This document shows, one piece after another, positions 33,341 to 41,865 of a stretch of DNA of 64,000 nt. The translations under genes were made by a program, and so were the position numbers. Under the pieces are notes generated by a model. That model saw only the letters and a program-made list of their open reading frames with translations. It was not told the origin of the DNA and did no database searches. Within the stretch, counting starts at the first letter, position 1. The number at the start of each line of letters is the position of its first letter. The DNA lies in the NCBI RefSeq assembly GCF_030813355.1, contig NZ_JAUSUD010000023.1, positions 1-64,000 of the forward strand. The letters run 5' to 3'. Origin of the DNA: Metabacillus malikii. Lineage in GTDB: Bacteria; Bacillota; Bacilli; Bacillales; Bacillaceae.

Positions 33341-33413
33341 TCTATTTCCTCTTTATCTATTTAGTTTTTTGAACTATCCTGTTATCGTTCTTAAAATAAA
33401 AGTTTTATTAGGA

Positions 33414-33578
33414 TTTATTTTTATAACAAGCTTCACAAATGAATTTGCCTTCGTTTCTTAAATATGCTTTTATCTCTGTAAATCCCTTTCGCTTAGGGTA
33501 ACGCATTTTCACTAAAACAACGTCATCTTCATTAATTTCTTTATCACAAACCATACATTTAGGTTTATCCCACAACAT
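33414..33578 (-). CDS. Small zinc-ribbon-like protein
   Basis: 54 residues, ATG at 33578 with SD GGAGG. Two Cys pairs (CMVC near the N-terminus and CEAC at the end) flank a basic strand region (VKMRYPKRKGFTEIKAYL), so it should bind one zinc. Databases often call such short Bacillus proteins 'Fe3+ hydroxamate transporter' in error. Function unknown. Confidence 0.7.
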
Positions 33579-33734
33579 TACTAATCCTCCTCAAATAAAT
33601 AAATCTTCCTTTATATTAATCAAATGTAAGCTATATGCCTAATCAAAATCGACTTTAAGGAAGGAATTTTACCAAAACTATTTCGAAAACAATAAAAGTA
33701 TATCTTATTGCACTTACCAGTTAAGATATGTAAC

Positions 33735-34232
33735 TCATAATATTTTTGACATATAGTATTCATCCAGGTATTCACCATTTATAAACAGTGAATCTCTTTT
33801 TGTTCCTTCGATTTCAAAACCTATTTTTTGATATAGAGCTAAGGCTGCTTTATTTCGAGTGACGACGGTTAATTCTAAGCGATGTAGGTTGTGCTTGAAA
33901 GCCCATTGATTTAATTCTTCAAATAATAATGTTCCAATTCCTTTTCCTCTAAACTTTTTATGAATTCCAATAACAATATAACCAGAATGTTTGTTTCTCC
34001 TAGATTTCCCACCATTAATTAATAAATAGCCTACTAGTTTATTTTCATCTTCAGCGATAAGGATTGTAGAATTTTCGCTTTTCTTCATTATCTCAATCAT
34101 CTTTAGTTGATTTTCAGGTTGAAGACTTCTTTCTCCTTCTTCCCAAAGCATATATTGAGAGTTTTCCTCAACCTGCTGGATAAGAGATGTTAATTTTTCT
34201 GCATCGGAAGTTCTAATTTCTCTAATAATCAT
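33735..34232 (-). CDS. GNAT-family N-acetyltransferase, RimI/SpeG-like
   Basis: 165 residues. Acetyl-CoA loop KKFRGKGIGTLLFEEL (about 92-107), C-terminal NKAALALYQKIGFEIEGTKRD as in GNATs of the RimJ/SpeG-like type. Single-gene, minus strand; no repeat copy is evident on either side, so this part of the array (33.4-36.2 kb) is less regular. Confidence 0.82.
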   Translation of the reverse strand: MIIREIRTSDAEKLTSLIQQVEENSQYMLWEEGERSLQPENQLKMIEIMKKSENSTILIAEDENKLVGYLLINGGKSRRNKHSGYIVIGIHKKFRGKGIGTLLFEELNQWAFKHNLHRLELTVVTRNKAALALYQKIGFEIEGTKRDSLFINGEYLDEYYMSKIL

Positions 34233-34427
34233 TACATAATCATCCTATTTTTAGTAATTTATTACGTATATATATCAAAGTTGAATAGAAAAGTGATATT
34301 TCATATTAAAACAATGCTGATTATTTAAATGCGTATCTTTTTAATCTTTTAATTACTTAACTTCACAACGTTAACTTAAAATCTTCCATGTGATTTAATA
34401 CTTGAATGTGATTAATAAACTCTTAAA

Positions 34428-35171
34428 TTAGCATAATTTATTTATAATCTCCATAAGTCGTTCTGAATGGTCCGATGTGACATGTTCTGATAATCTTGCA
34501 GCAGCAATAATAGGTGCCCATTGAAAGATTTCTTCTCTTACCAATCCACTCTTATCACAGTAAATTTTCAAATGTAATTCTGCTAATTCAATTGAATATT
34601 GTGAATAGATAAGATATGTGCGATATACATCAGCACGAATATCTCCTGAACTCGCATCTACCCAATCAATAACTACTACTTGGTTCTCGGTCTTAATCAA
34701 ATTATATAAATGAAAGTCACCATGACATAGCCTATTTTCAAATGTCATCGATTCCAATTTTCTTATTAAATGCGATTTTAGTCGCTTATCTAAAGAATTC
34801 ACGGCCTGAATTTGTCTGGATAATTTATCATGCATACTCTCGATTTCAATTGGAATAATGTTATGAATTTCTTGCTGCACTTCGACTGAAATCGTAAGGT
34901 AAAACACTGCTTTGTTTTTATCCTTTAAATATAAATCAGCTAACGTTTCTCCCTTCGCATATTCCATAATTATTGCCTGTTTTCCGGCAATTATAGTAAC
35001 ATCTAAAACCTTAGGTACCGGAAGCCCGCAAGAATAAGCATATTTTTGTTTATTCGCTTCCTTTATCGATTCCGTATCTGGCAAATAATCGTTAAACACT
35101 TTGATAATTTTGTTATTACAAAGATAAACTTCTGCTGTATTTCCTTTTGCGATTGGAGTACCTAAATGCAT
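34428..35171 (-). CDS. APH/choline-kinase-fold phosphotransferase
   Basis: 247 residues from the ATG at 35171 (SD GAGGAGG). Kinase-like: ATP site lysine in IIKVF, the LCHGDFHLYNLI catalytic loop (HGDxHxxN, about 148-157) and VVIDWVDAS (metal-binding D). A small aminoglycoside-phosphotransferase-family protein. Substrate cannot be told; resistance is possible but not shown. Confidence 0.82.
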   Translation of the reverse strand: MHLGTPIAKGNTAEVYLCNNKIIKVFNDYLPDTESIKEANKQKYAYSCGLPVPKVLDVTIIAGKQAIIMEYAKGETLADLYLKDKNKAVFYLTISVEVQQEIHNIIPIEIESMHDKLSRQIQAVNSLDKRLKSHLIRKLESMTFENRLCHGDFHLYNLIKTENQVVVIDWVDASSGDIRADVYRTYLIYSQYSIELAELHLKIYCDKSGLVREEIFQWAPIIAAARLSEHVTSDHSERLMEIINKLC

Positions 35172-35469
35172 TGAATTCCTCCTCATAGGTAAGACCTCAT
35201 TAGTTGGACAGAATCATCTTGTAATCCTACTACATACTGCTAATTGCACATCTTGGGTATCCGGTTCTAATCATATTTACACGTAATATCCTTCTAGTTC
35301 CCATTAAAACAATTACCAAGAATAGATGTTACCCACTTTAGTTTCTCTATTCTTATTATAGATTACATATAGTAATACGAGGATACGGCAAAGGGGTTAC
35401 AGAATTTTCCTATATTTATAAAATTAACCTGCGTCCTAATAAAATATTAAATCGATCGTGTAGTTTTGT
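35172..35469. other. Upstream region of the APH gene
   Basis: No gene. AACCTGCGTCCTAATAAAA near 35427 resembles the left boxes of the array repeat and lies just before the 35470 stop. Confidence 0.35.
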
Positions 35470-35871
35470 TTACTTATACTTTTTTGCATATAGATACTCT
35501 GTTATCGGAAGAACGGTAAAGGCTAAACATACAACCAATGCCAAAGGGAGATTTTTAATTTCATTGAAATTATTCACAACACCTACCCCCTCGGAAATGA
35601 CTAAGATTATTAAAGAAAGAATCATTAAAATAAAATAACCTATTTTTGCACTTTGCGTTTTTATGTGCATGTCCAATTCATCCTTTGCATGGTCTCCTTG
35701 CATATCTCCCCAGGTTAATGAATTAAATAAAAATGCTAACGAAAGACATCCTGCAAATATTGCATTGAGGCTAATGATTCCATTTTTTAACCATTCAAAC
35801 ACGCCGAAACCACAAATTACCGCCAATAACAAAGAAGATAAAATAATACTAAATTTCTTTAATTTCCCCAT
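35470..35871 (-). CDS. Membrane protein paired with an XRE regulator
   Basis: 133 residues from the ATG at 35871 (SD GAGGTG). Four hydrophobic segments (8-27, 32-50, 72-92, 100-125). WGDMQGDHAKDELDMHIK in the central loop resembles DUF6442-type membrane proteins. It lies 20 nt after the XRE gene, so the two are probably one operon. Confidence 0.65.
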   Translation of the reverse strand: MGKLKKFSIILSSLLLAVICGFGVFEWLKNGIISLNAIFAGCLSLAFLFNSLTWGDMQGDHAKDELDMHIKTQSAKIGYFILMILSLIILVISEGVGVVNNFNEIKNLPLALVVCLAFTVLPITEYLYAKKYK

Positions 35872-35891
35872 CTTACACACCTCTTCAATTT

Positions 35892-36083
35892 CTATTTAAT
35901 GTAAAAAAGTTCATCAATCTTTACTCCAAGTTGCTCTGCTAAATCAAAAGCTAATTGTAAACTTGGTGCATATTTATGATTTTCTATCGCATTTATCGTC
36001 TGCCTCGTTACATGACAAAGTTCAGCTAACTTTCCTTGTGAAATCCCTTTTTTTTCACGATACTCCTTAATCTTATTTTGCAA
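35892..36083 (-). CDS. XRE-family transcriptional regulator
   Basis: 63 residues from a TTG at 36083, chosen for the SD GGGGGTGG; a longer frame exists upstream without one. Compact HTH (KIKEYREKKGISQGKLAEL, TRQTINAIENHKYAPSLQLA) ending GVKIDELFYIK, typical of regulators that control a neighbouring membrane protein. Confidence 0.82.
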   Translation of the reverse strand: MQNKIKEYREKKGISQGKLAELCHVTRQTINAIENHKYAPSLQLAFDLAEQLGVKIDELFYIK

Positions 36084-36196
36084 AGAGTAACCACCCCCAT
36101 AAATTACCTGTAAAATATCCTTTACACCTTTATCATAATAAATCCTCAATTTAGTGTCAAACATTTTTTACACATAGAGCGGAACTTTTTGTTAAT

Positions 36197-36255
36197 ATTT
36201 TACTAAATATTAAAAACGATACTTTTATTAAAGTACCGCTCACTTAGTTCATTAA
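36197..36255 (-). repeat. attC-like/terminator repeat
   Basis: TTTTACTAAATATTAAAA, hairpin ACGATACTTTTATTAAAGTACCGCT, CACTTAGTTCATTAAC. Left boxes lost. 18 nt after the stop at 36273. Confidence 0.65.
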
Positions 36256-36272
36256 CTTTAATGGATAAACTA

Positions 36273-37262
36273 CTATAGTTTCAATATTTCATCTATTAAT
36301 CTATTATCATCTTTATATTTTGTCCTGTTTGGTGCTCCCTCTGCTCTTTTGATTGCTAACTTATTTAGATTTAGAACGAGTGAATACAGAGTTCCAAAAT
36401 TGTATTTCTTCAAATTCAAACAAACGAAACCCTCGCTATTTGACATAATTTGTTTTGCTTGCTCTTCTGTTAGTTGTTCTTTACTATTTAACTCATTTAC
36501 GATATTTGTATTTCGCTCGGTCGTTTTACTCCATGTGGCAATTGGTTGAGACGTTTGATGTTTAAAATGGTTCGTACAAACTATGTATGATTCATTTGCA
36601 TTTGGTGTCCGTACGTTAAAGTGATTTGGTCCGATTTCAACAACAGCCATCTCGCCACTTTTATCAGCAATGAGATAATTATTACTAAGAGAAGTGTGAA
36701 AATGTCTAAGTACTTCAATTGCTTCTTTTACATTTTGGCAATGCTCTAAAATATATCGAACAGTAAAGTAAAAGTTAACACCAGGTCTAACTTTTTCATC
36801 AGGTACCAAGGTCATACCAATAAATAAACCCTTTTCATTTACTCCGTCTACTTTTCCGATAAACACATCAGAATGACCGACAAAACGATATTTATTTTTC
36901 ATGCATACTAAAGAGCTTTCTGTTAACTTCTTAACGCTCGTTAACATATCATAGTTCCTGCCAACAATCATTTCACCATTACTATAATAAGAGAATATAC
37001 TACATTGGGCACTTATATCGAAGATCCCGATAGATAGAATAAAAGCAGCTACTTGCTCAAACGGAGTGTGACAAGCATCAGCAAATCCCTTAATCTCGTT
37101 GATTATATCTGGATAGAAGTCTTGTAGATACGGTAAACTATCATTTCCATAATCCATCTTTTCATTCGAAACATCAGGAAATCGAAATCCATTCTTATAT
37201 AAAATGCTTCCATAATGTTTTCCTACATCGTAATAATCTCCTCTTAATCGTGGATGGTACAT
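36273..37262 (-). CDS. C45-family (acyl-CoA:6-APA acyltransferase-like) hydrolase
   Basis: 329 residues. N-terminal LRGDYYDVGKHYGSILYK, then ISAQCSIFSYYS where self-cleavage before Cys would make the N-terminal nucleophile, MIVGRNYDML and LIADKSGEMAVVEI, as in the isopenicillin N acyltransferase/C45 family. Probably hydrolyses an amide bond of a lactam, lactone or peptide. Single-gene unit; nothing nearby tells the substrate. Confidence 0.82.
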   Translation of the reverse strand: MYHPRLRGDYYDVGKHYGSILYKNGFRFPDVSNEKMDYGNDSLPYLQDFYPDIINEIKGFADACHTPFEQVAAFILSIGIFDISAQCSIFSYYSNGEMIVGRNYDMLTSVKKLTESSLVCMKNKYRFVGHSDVFIGKVDGVNEKGLFIGMTLVPDEKVRPGVNFYFTVRYILEHCQNVKEAIEVLRHFHTSLSNNYLIADKSGEMAVVEIGPNHFNVRTPNANESYIVCTNHFKHQTSQPIATWSKTTERNTNIVNELNSKEQLTEEQAKQIMSNSEGFVCLNLKKYNFGTLYSLVLNLNKLAIKRAEGAPNRTKYKDDNRLIDEILKL

Positions 37263-37349
37263 CCAATTCCCCCTTTAATTCCCAGTTCGTACTGTAAAAT
37301 TATAGAACATACATTCCTATTGGTCAATATTGACGACAAATATTATCTA

Positions 37350-37425
37350 TTTAACTACTCCACCTTAAGTGCAATTAAAAAAGCGATACCTCCTATCTGA
37401 AGTACCAACCCCCTGCGTTTGAGCA
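37350..37425 (-). repeat. attC-like repeat
   Basis: TTTAACTACTCCACCTTAAG, TGCAATTAAAAAA, hairpin GCGATACCTCCTATCTGAAGTACC, CCCTGCGTTTGAGC. It is the last unit boundary before a plus-strand gene. Confidence 0.7.
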
Positions 37426-37463
37426 CATAATTTCATAATCTTTTTGTATTAAAAATTTTAATG

Positions 37464-37492
37464 TTGAAAGATTTTTGATAGAATAGTAATCT
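37464..37492 (+). promoter_or_regulatory. Candidate sigma-A promoter
   Basis: TTGAAA (37464-37469), 17 nt, TAATCT (37487-37492), about 40 nt before the ATG at 37533. Confidence 0.5.
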
Positions 37493-37532
37493 CATATCAC
37501 AGAATATGTAAATGATAGAAGGAGCTTATGCC

Positions 37533-38048
37533 ATGCCTAAGATTTCTCTTGCTGAAGCTGTTAAGTTAAAGAGCGTATTATCGAAAAGAATCCATGAGTT
37601 AGAAGAAGAAATGGATCGTGTCGCTTTTATAGACATTGAAAAAGGAAGTAACATACCAGAACAGATTCGCAGATTGACTGAAGTCGAAGTAGATTTAGAA
37701 GAAGTTCGCAAGGATTTTCGTTTGCTTGACAAACTTATGTATAAAGCGAATATTGAAAACGAAATTGTTTTTAATGATGAATCATTTACGATTGTAGAAG
37801 CAATCGAACTTGCTACGCAGTTACGGGCAAAAGCTCGTAAATATAAGGAATATGGTGCAGCACCTAAAGAGGAGTTTTCATTTTCTTATAGTGAAGGTGT
37901 AACCCTTCTTAAAGTGGCGATGTTTGATCCAGAAGCGTATCGGTTAAAAGGTTTAGAAATTGAGCGTCAAGCGAATCGATTGTCAAATTTAATTAATGCG
38001 AAAAACTACTCTGTAGAATTAGATTTTGATAGTGAAAAGTATTTCTAA
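37533..38048 (+). CDS. DIP1984-like conserved protein
   Basis: 171 residues from ATG 37533 (SD GAAGGAG). All-helical and charged: EAVKLKSVLSKRIHELEEEM and DLEEVRKDFRLLDKLMYKAN, then a loop (FNDESFTIVEAIELATQLR). It resembles the DIP1984/septicolysin-like family, but this is a family-level guess. One of two plus-strand genes before 44 kb, with its own promoter and terminator. Confidence 0.6.
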   Translation: MPKISLAEAVKLKSVLSKRIHELEEEMDRVAFIDIEKGSNIPEQIRRLTEVEVDLEEVRKDFRLLDKLMYKANIENEIVFNDESFTIVEAIELATQLRAKARKYKEYGAAPKEEFSFSYSEGVTLLKVAMFDPEAYRLKGLEIERQANRLSNLINAKNYSVELDFDSEKYF

Positions 38049-38239
38049 ACCTTGAAGTGGTGAGACTCCGCTTCAAGGCGTAGAAGGAGATGTTTTTTGT
38101 GTTCTCAAGTAGAATTGTAATGGCGAATGGCAAACCAATCATCCAATTACCTATTACATCGTTACCTGTAACCAATAACCATCTTTAGCAATGGAAGGTC
38201 GATGACCAAGTCCTTATTAGATTTCAATCTCCTTCTATG

Positions 38240-38268
38240 AATCCTTCATCCATATTGGATGGAGGATT
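38240..38268 (+). terminator. Intrinsic terminator
   Basis: 12-bp perfect arms AATCCTTCATCC/GGATGGAGGATT, 5-nt loop, then GTATTATTTT. 190 nt after the 37533-38048 gene. Confidence 0.75.
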
Positions 38269-38286
38269 GTATTATTTTAAGGTGTT

Positions 38287-38361
38287 ATTCTACTAAACTT
38301 CTTCCTTAGTACACAAGAAATTCTATACTCCTTTGTTGAAGTATTTGCACCCTATAGTATA
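38287..38361 (-). repeat. attC-like repeat, diverged
   Basis: ATTCTACTAAACTTCTTCCTTAGT, then TCTATACTCCTTTGTTGAAGTATTTGCACCC. All boxes recognisable, hairpin imperfect. No gene between it and the next copy (38592). Confidence 0.6.
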
Positions 38362-38591
38362 TATTCTTGATGATATCTCAATATACTCCGGGTAGTTCAA
38401 GGCCATATTCTGACAGACCTGGGCAACCTGTTAATAGTGGTAGGAGTATTGCAATTAATATAACGAAATATTCTTTTTCTTCTTTAGCAACAAATATCCC
38501 TCATTTTACAACTATAATATAAACTACTTTATTCCATTTTTAGGTATATATTAACATAATATATTTAGTTATTCTAGGTAATTATTAAAGT
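38362..38591. other. Non-coding stretch between two repeat copies
   Basis: No gene recognised; probably an emptied unit. A pair CTGGGCAACCTG and neighbouring GTGGTAGGAGTATTG show no product. Confidence 0.4.
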
Positions 38592-38664
38592 GTTATAATA
38601 CTAACTTTAGTAAATAAAAAATGCGATACCTCCTTATTGATGTATCGCACCTTCTACCTAAACC
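38592..38664 (-). repeat. attC-like/terminator repeat
   Basis: TTATAATACTAACTTTAGTAAATAAAAAATG, hairpin GCGATACCTCCTTATTGATGTATCGC, ACCTTCTACCTAAACC. 66 nt after the DUF4030 stop at 38730. Last copy in the window. Confidence 0.75.
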
Positions 38665-38729
38665 AAACACAATCTCTTTATTTGGAACTATAGTAAACAC
38701 TATCCATTAAGATTACGTTTGGTCTGTAT

Positions 38730-39776
38730 TCAATTTTTAATAGTCAAAAAAGCTTCGCCATTCTTTAATAAGAACCGAATTGTATATTTATCATTTTCTA
38801 TTTGTTCTTTAGTTTCCTGTAAAGAAAAATATTCTTGTATCTTCATTTCAATATAACTTCTAATTTCTTCTGAAGGCTGTTCCTCAAAGTCCGTTTTCAT
38901 CTTAACATCAGTATGCCCTTTCTCTACCTTATAAGAAAATCCTGTCAGTTGATAGGTCGATTTTCCTTCCATTTAATGATAAATATCAGATGCGATAGTA
39001 CCCCAGCGATTATCTTGTCTACGATGTTCAAGATTGTAAGTAGTAACTTCAATATCTTTTACATCTAAATGTTTTGATTCTATTTCTTTTTCTATATCCG
39101 CTGCTATGTTAGTTAATTCCTGAACATGGTTTGGTACTTCAATTGTAAAATTTTTAGACTCAAACCCTATTAATATATCATCAACTTCCTCAGCATATCC
39201 ATGTGACGTAAATACATTCTTTACAATTTCATGTACTTTCTCAGCTAAATGATATTTTTCTTTAAATTCCTCCTCTGAATGTGTTTCAGACATTGCAGGT
39301 GCTTCTATAAACTTTAACTTATATTCATCATAGCCTTTATCAGACAATAGTTTTGTTACTTTTGGTTCGAGGAATTCTTTAGCTTGCTTCAAAGTGGTAT
39401 TGTCCAAAAAGAGTGATATATCAATTGTAAATGGTGATGGTAATGCCCCAACAGAATTAACTGTATACCCTTCCTTTTCGACTAATTCAAAAACTTGGGT
39501 GGTTATATCAGAATGATCTTGTTCATTTGAATAACTTGAATTGATTGTAATTGGTAAAATTTTCTCAACGATTTTTGCCATTGTCTTCGAATAGAATGGA
39601 GATGTGAAAATAAGCAAAATACATATAGTAGCAGTAATCCATTTATATGCTTTGAACGTTCGCTTTTTACTTTGATCAACGTAATGTATAATTCTACTTC
39701 TAAGTTGAGCTTTCGATTTTTCTGTTAAATTAAGTTCTTCTTCTAAATCTCTAAATTGTTCATCGGAAAAGTTCAA
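38730..39776 (-). CDS. DUF4030-domain anti-sigma-like protein, interrupted by one in-frame TAA
   Basis: Two exactly contiguous frames: 38973-39776 (267 codons, ends TAA) and 38730-38972, whose ATG is the very next codon. Together they encode the full DUF4030 length (about 347 residues): N-terminal cytoplasmic part (residues 1-40), a membrane segment (45-62) and extracytoplasmic halves NRWGTIASDIYH and, after the stop, MEGKSTYQLTGFSYKVEKG. Without the stop this would be one protein. Either a point mutation truncated it, or the second part restarts at ATG. It overlaps the upstream sigma gene by 17 nt. Confidence 0.75.
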
Positions 39777-40278
39777 TCGTGATCCCTCCTTTTACTAATT
39801 CAGTCTTCAATTCTACTAATGACCTTTTTAGTGTCATTTTCACTTTGCTTTCTGACCAGTTTAAGATGCGTGCTGTTTCTGTTGTCGAAAATTCTTTTAG
39901 CTTCCTTAGTATAATGACTTGCCGATATGTTGGTTTTAATTGTTGAATTGCCTTGTATAATTGCTCGTTTTGAACATTCATTGTTACAATTTGCTCCGGT
40001 ATAGGCTTGTCATCTGCTTCTCTCATGGTTAAACCTAAATAATGTTGTAATGGGTGTTTTTTTCGAAAATAGTCTATTGTCACATTATGCGCAATCGCAT
40101 ATAACCACGTTTTCACTGATGATTTTTGCTCAAATTTGTGTTGGTTTCTAAACGCTTTTATGAAAGTTTCCTGAGTTAAATCCTCCGCTTGCTGATAGTC
40201 TCTTACCATTAAAAGTATGTAAGTAAGAATTGCTTGACCATATTGATCAAACCAATCTGTTAGTTCATCTTTTTCCAA
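39760..40278 (-). CDS. ECF RNA polymerase sigma factor
   Basis: 172 residues. Region 2 (QQAEDLTQETFIKAFRNQHK, TWLYAIAHNVTIDYFRKKH) and region 4 (LKPTYRQVIILRKLKEFSTTETARILNWSES shown in part). Overlaps the DUF4030 gene by 17 nt (39760-39776). Paralogue of the sigma gene at 41849, with the same overlap length. Confidence 0.88.
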   Translation of the reverse strand: MEKDELTDWFDQYGQAILTYILLMVRDYQQAEDLTQETFIKAFRNQHKFEQKSSVKTWLYAIAHNVTIDYFRKKHPLQHYLGLTMREADDKPIPEQIVTMNVQNEQLYKAIQQLKPTYRQVIILRKLKEFSTTETARILNWSESKVKMTLKRSLVELKTELVKGGITIELFR

Positions 40279-40305
40279 CTTTCTCCCCCCTTTACTACAT
40301 ACTTA

Positions 40306-40331
40306 GACGCGATATAAAAGTAGTTCGTCAC
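40306..40331 (-). promoter_or_regulatory. Candidate ECF promoter
   Basis: Minus strand TGACGA (40325-40330) and CGTCTAAG (CGTC 40306-40309), 15-nt spacing, ahead of the sigma gene at 40278. Shares CGTCTAA with the candidate before 42376. Confidence 0.4.
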
Positions 40332-40362
40332 GAATTTTTTATGTTTTTGATTAAATACTATT

Positions 40363-40395
40363 AAAAGGAGATTCATTAAATTTGAATCTCCTTTT
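40363..40395 (-). terminator. Intrinsic terminator of the DUF4306 gene
   Basis: 12-bp arms AAAAGGAGATTC/GAATCTCCTTTT with 9-nt loop, T-rich on both sides, about 75 nt after the 40469 stop. Confidence 0.7.
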
Positions 40396-40468
40396 ATATT
40401 ATTAAATTTTATTTTAAGTAATTTTCATTTCTTATAAAATAAGCAGAGGTATTGCCTTGCTCAATAAT

Positions 40469-40945
40469 TTAATTTGGTAACTTGCTATTCCTAATTAACT
40501 TGAGATGCACTAGTAAGGAAGTTAATCCGCAAGATATTCCACATATTAAAAATATCGAAGCCAGTAGGTGACCACCTATAGTAGGAGAATGCAAAGTGAA
40601 ATAATAAAATAGAAATAATACTCCACTTAAAAAGTATAGATAATAAGCAAACCAATAATTTTTTTGCTTCAAGATATAAAACCCAATAAGAATCACCAAA
40701 TATAAACAACACAAAACCATTATTATCGGGAAAGTGGGTTGAAATTTAGCAGCATAAACAAAGTAATCCAGCTGTGAAATATCGTTTTTATTACTTACAA
40801 CTCCATACAATAGCTGTGTAAATGGTGTAGAATATTTCCATTCCCAAGGATTATCTAAAATGGCACTTCCCTCATACCAAGCAAAAACTGTGGAAAATAA
40901 AAGAAATATGGAGACTACACTGAATTGTATAATAAACCGAATCAT
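40469..40945 (-). CDS. DUF4306 (YjdJ-like) membrane protein
   Basis: 158 residues, four membrane segments (5-24, 70-92, 98-118, 124-148) with the signature WEWKYSTPF and ISQLDYFVYAAKFQPTFPI in the first extracytoplasmic loop, as in B. subtilis YjdJ. Function unknown. It sits between two ECF sigma operons with its own terminator. Confidence 0.8.
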   Translation of the reverse strand: MIRFIIQFSVVSIFLLFSTVFAWYEGSAILDNPWEWKYSTPFTQLLYGVVSNKNDISQLDYFVYAAKFQPTFPIIMVLCCLYLVILIGFYILKQKNYWFAYYLYFLSGVLFLFYYFTLHSPTIGGHLLASIFLICGISCGLTSLLVHLKLIRNSKLPN

Positions 40946-41097
40946 CTTAATAACCTCAATACTTTTAAGCAGTTTTTAAAATTTGCGAATAAAGTAGTAG
41001 AATTTTCACATTCCATTTCATTCTTCTCCTATCTCCAAAACTTTTATTAAATAATAACCTTCCTCATGAGAAGTCATCAGTATTCAAAGGCAAACAA

Positions 41098-41865
41098 TTA
41101 TTTACTTAATTCTATTTGTTCAGCAACTTTAATTAAAGCTGAGTCTTCATTTCCACCTTTTATTACATATAAATTCCCTTCTGTAATAAGGAGTAATTCA
41201 GATTGCGCTTTATCCCCATTTTCAAATAGAAGTGCGTCTAAATGAGATATAGAGATTTTTTCCGATTTTAATTTCGTTGGTTCTAGTACTTTTTTTATTT
41301 CATTTATTGAACCATATAAATTTTCAATAGCTTTAACCGTAATAGACTCTCCGTTAAACAAAGGGTAGGTTGCTTCAGCAAATAGTTGTCCATCGCTCTT
41401 ACTTACAGTAATCTCTGGTTCACCACTTATAAATTCGACATCATCTCGTAAGTCCCTTGGTATAGATGAATCAATTGTTAAGGGAATCTTTGCCTCGTTT
41501 CCATCTAGCCCTTCAAATTGATTTTGTTCACTAGCTGTATATGTAACTTTTGTATCTTGGTTGGCTTGTTCTTGTTTTAACAAATAGTGTTCAATACTTT
41601 CAGTGCCACTGCCCGTTTTCGCGTCTTGATTAACTATTAGTTCATGCTTTCCAATTATAAACACGATCAACAATAAAGCTCCAACTGCACTTATTCTTAA
41701 TAAAATTCCAAGTGGAATCGTAACCTTTTTTCTTAATTCGATCTTATTCATATCTTTTAGTAACTTTGCTTTTAGGTCTGGGCTTTTCGCATGATGCCAA
41801 ACAAACTCAGATTCTAGTTTCTTTAAATCACTGTCAAATATAGATACTTCAGACTGTTTTTTCAT
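41098..41865 (-). CDS. Membrane protein paired with ECF sigma, probable anti-sigma factor
   Basis: 255 residues: cytoplasmic N-terminus (SDLKKLESEFVWHHAKSPDL), one membrane segment (about 50-72) and an extracytoplasmic domain. It is not obviously DUF4030, but has the layout and the 17-nt coupling expected of an anti-sigma factor. It should restrain the sigma factor encoded upstream. Confidence 0.65.
   Translation of the reverse strand: MKKQSEVSIFDSDLKKLESEFVWHHAKSPDLKAKLLKDMNKIELRKKVTIPLGILLRISAVGALLLIVFIIGKHELIVNQDAKTGSGTESIEHYLLKQEQANQDTKVTYTASEQNQFEGLDGNEAKIPLTIDSSIPRDLRDDVEFISGEPEITVSKSDGQLFAEATYPLFNGESITVKAIENLYGSINEIKKVLEPTKLKSEKISISHLDALLFENGDKAQSELLLITEGNLYVIKGGNEDSALIKVAEQIELSK

Noticed and set aside
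5974-38664. Possible CRISPR array
   Set aside because: The repeats are ~80 bp, diverged, and separated by genes of 0.2-1.5 kb, not short spacers, and no cas gene is seen.
17397-39776. Genetic recoding of TAA/TAG suggested by several in-frame stops
   Set aside because: The same genes also carry frameshifts, most neighbouring genes end normally on TAA/TAG, and the stops are consistent with simple decay.
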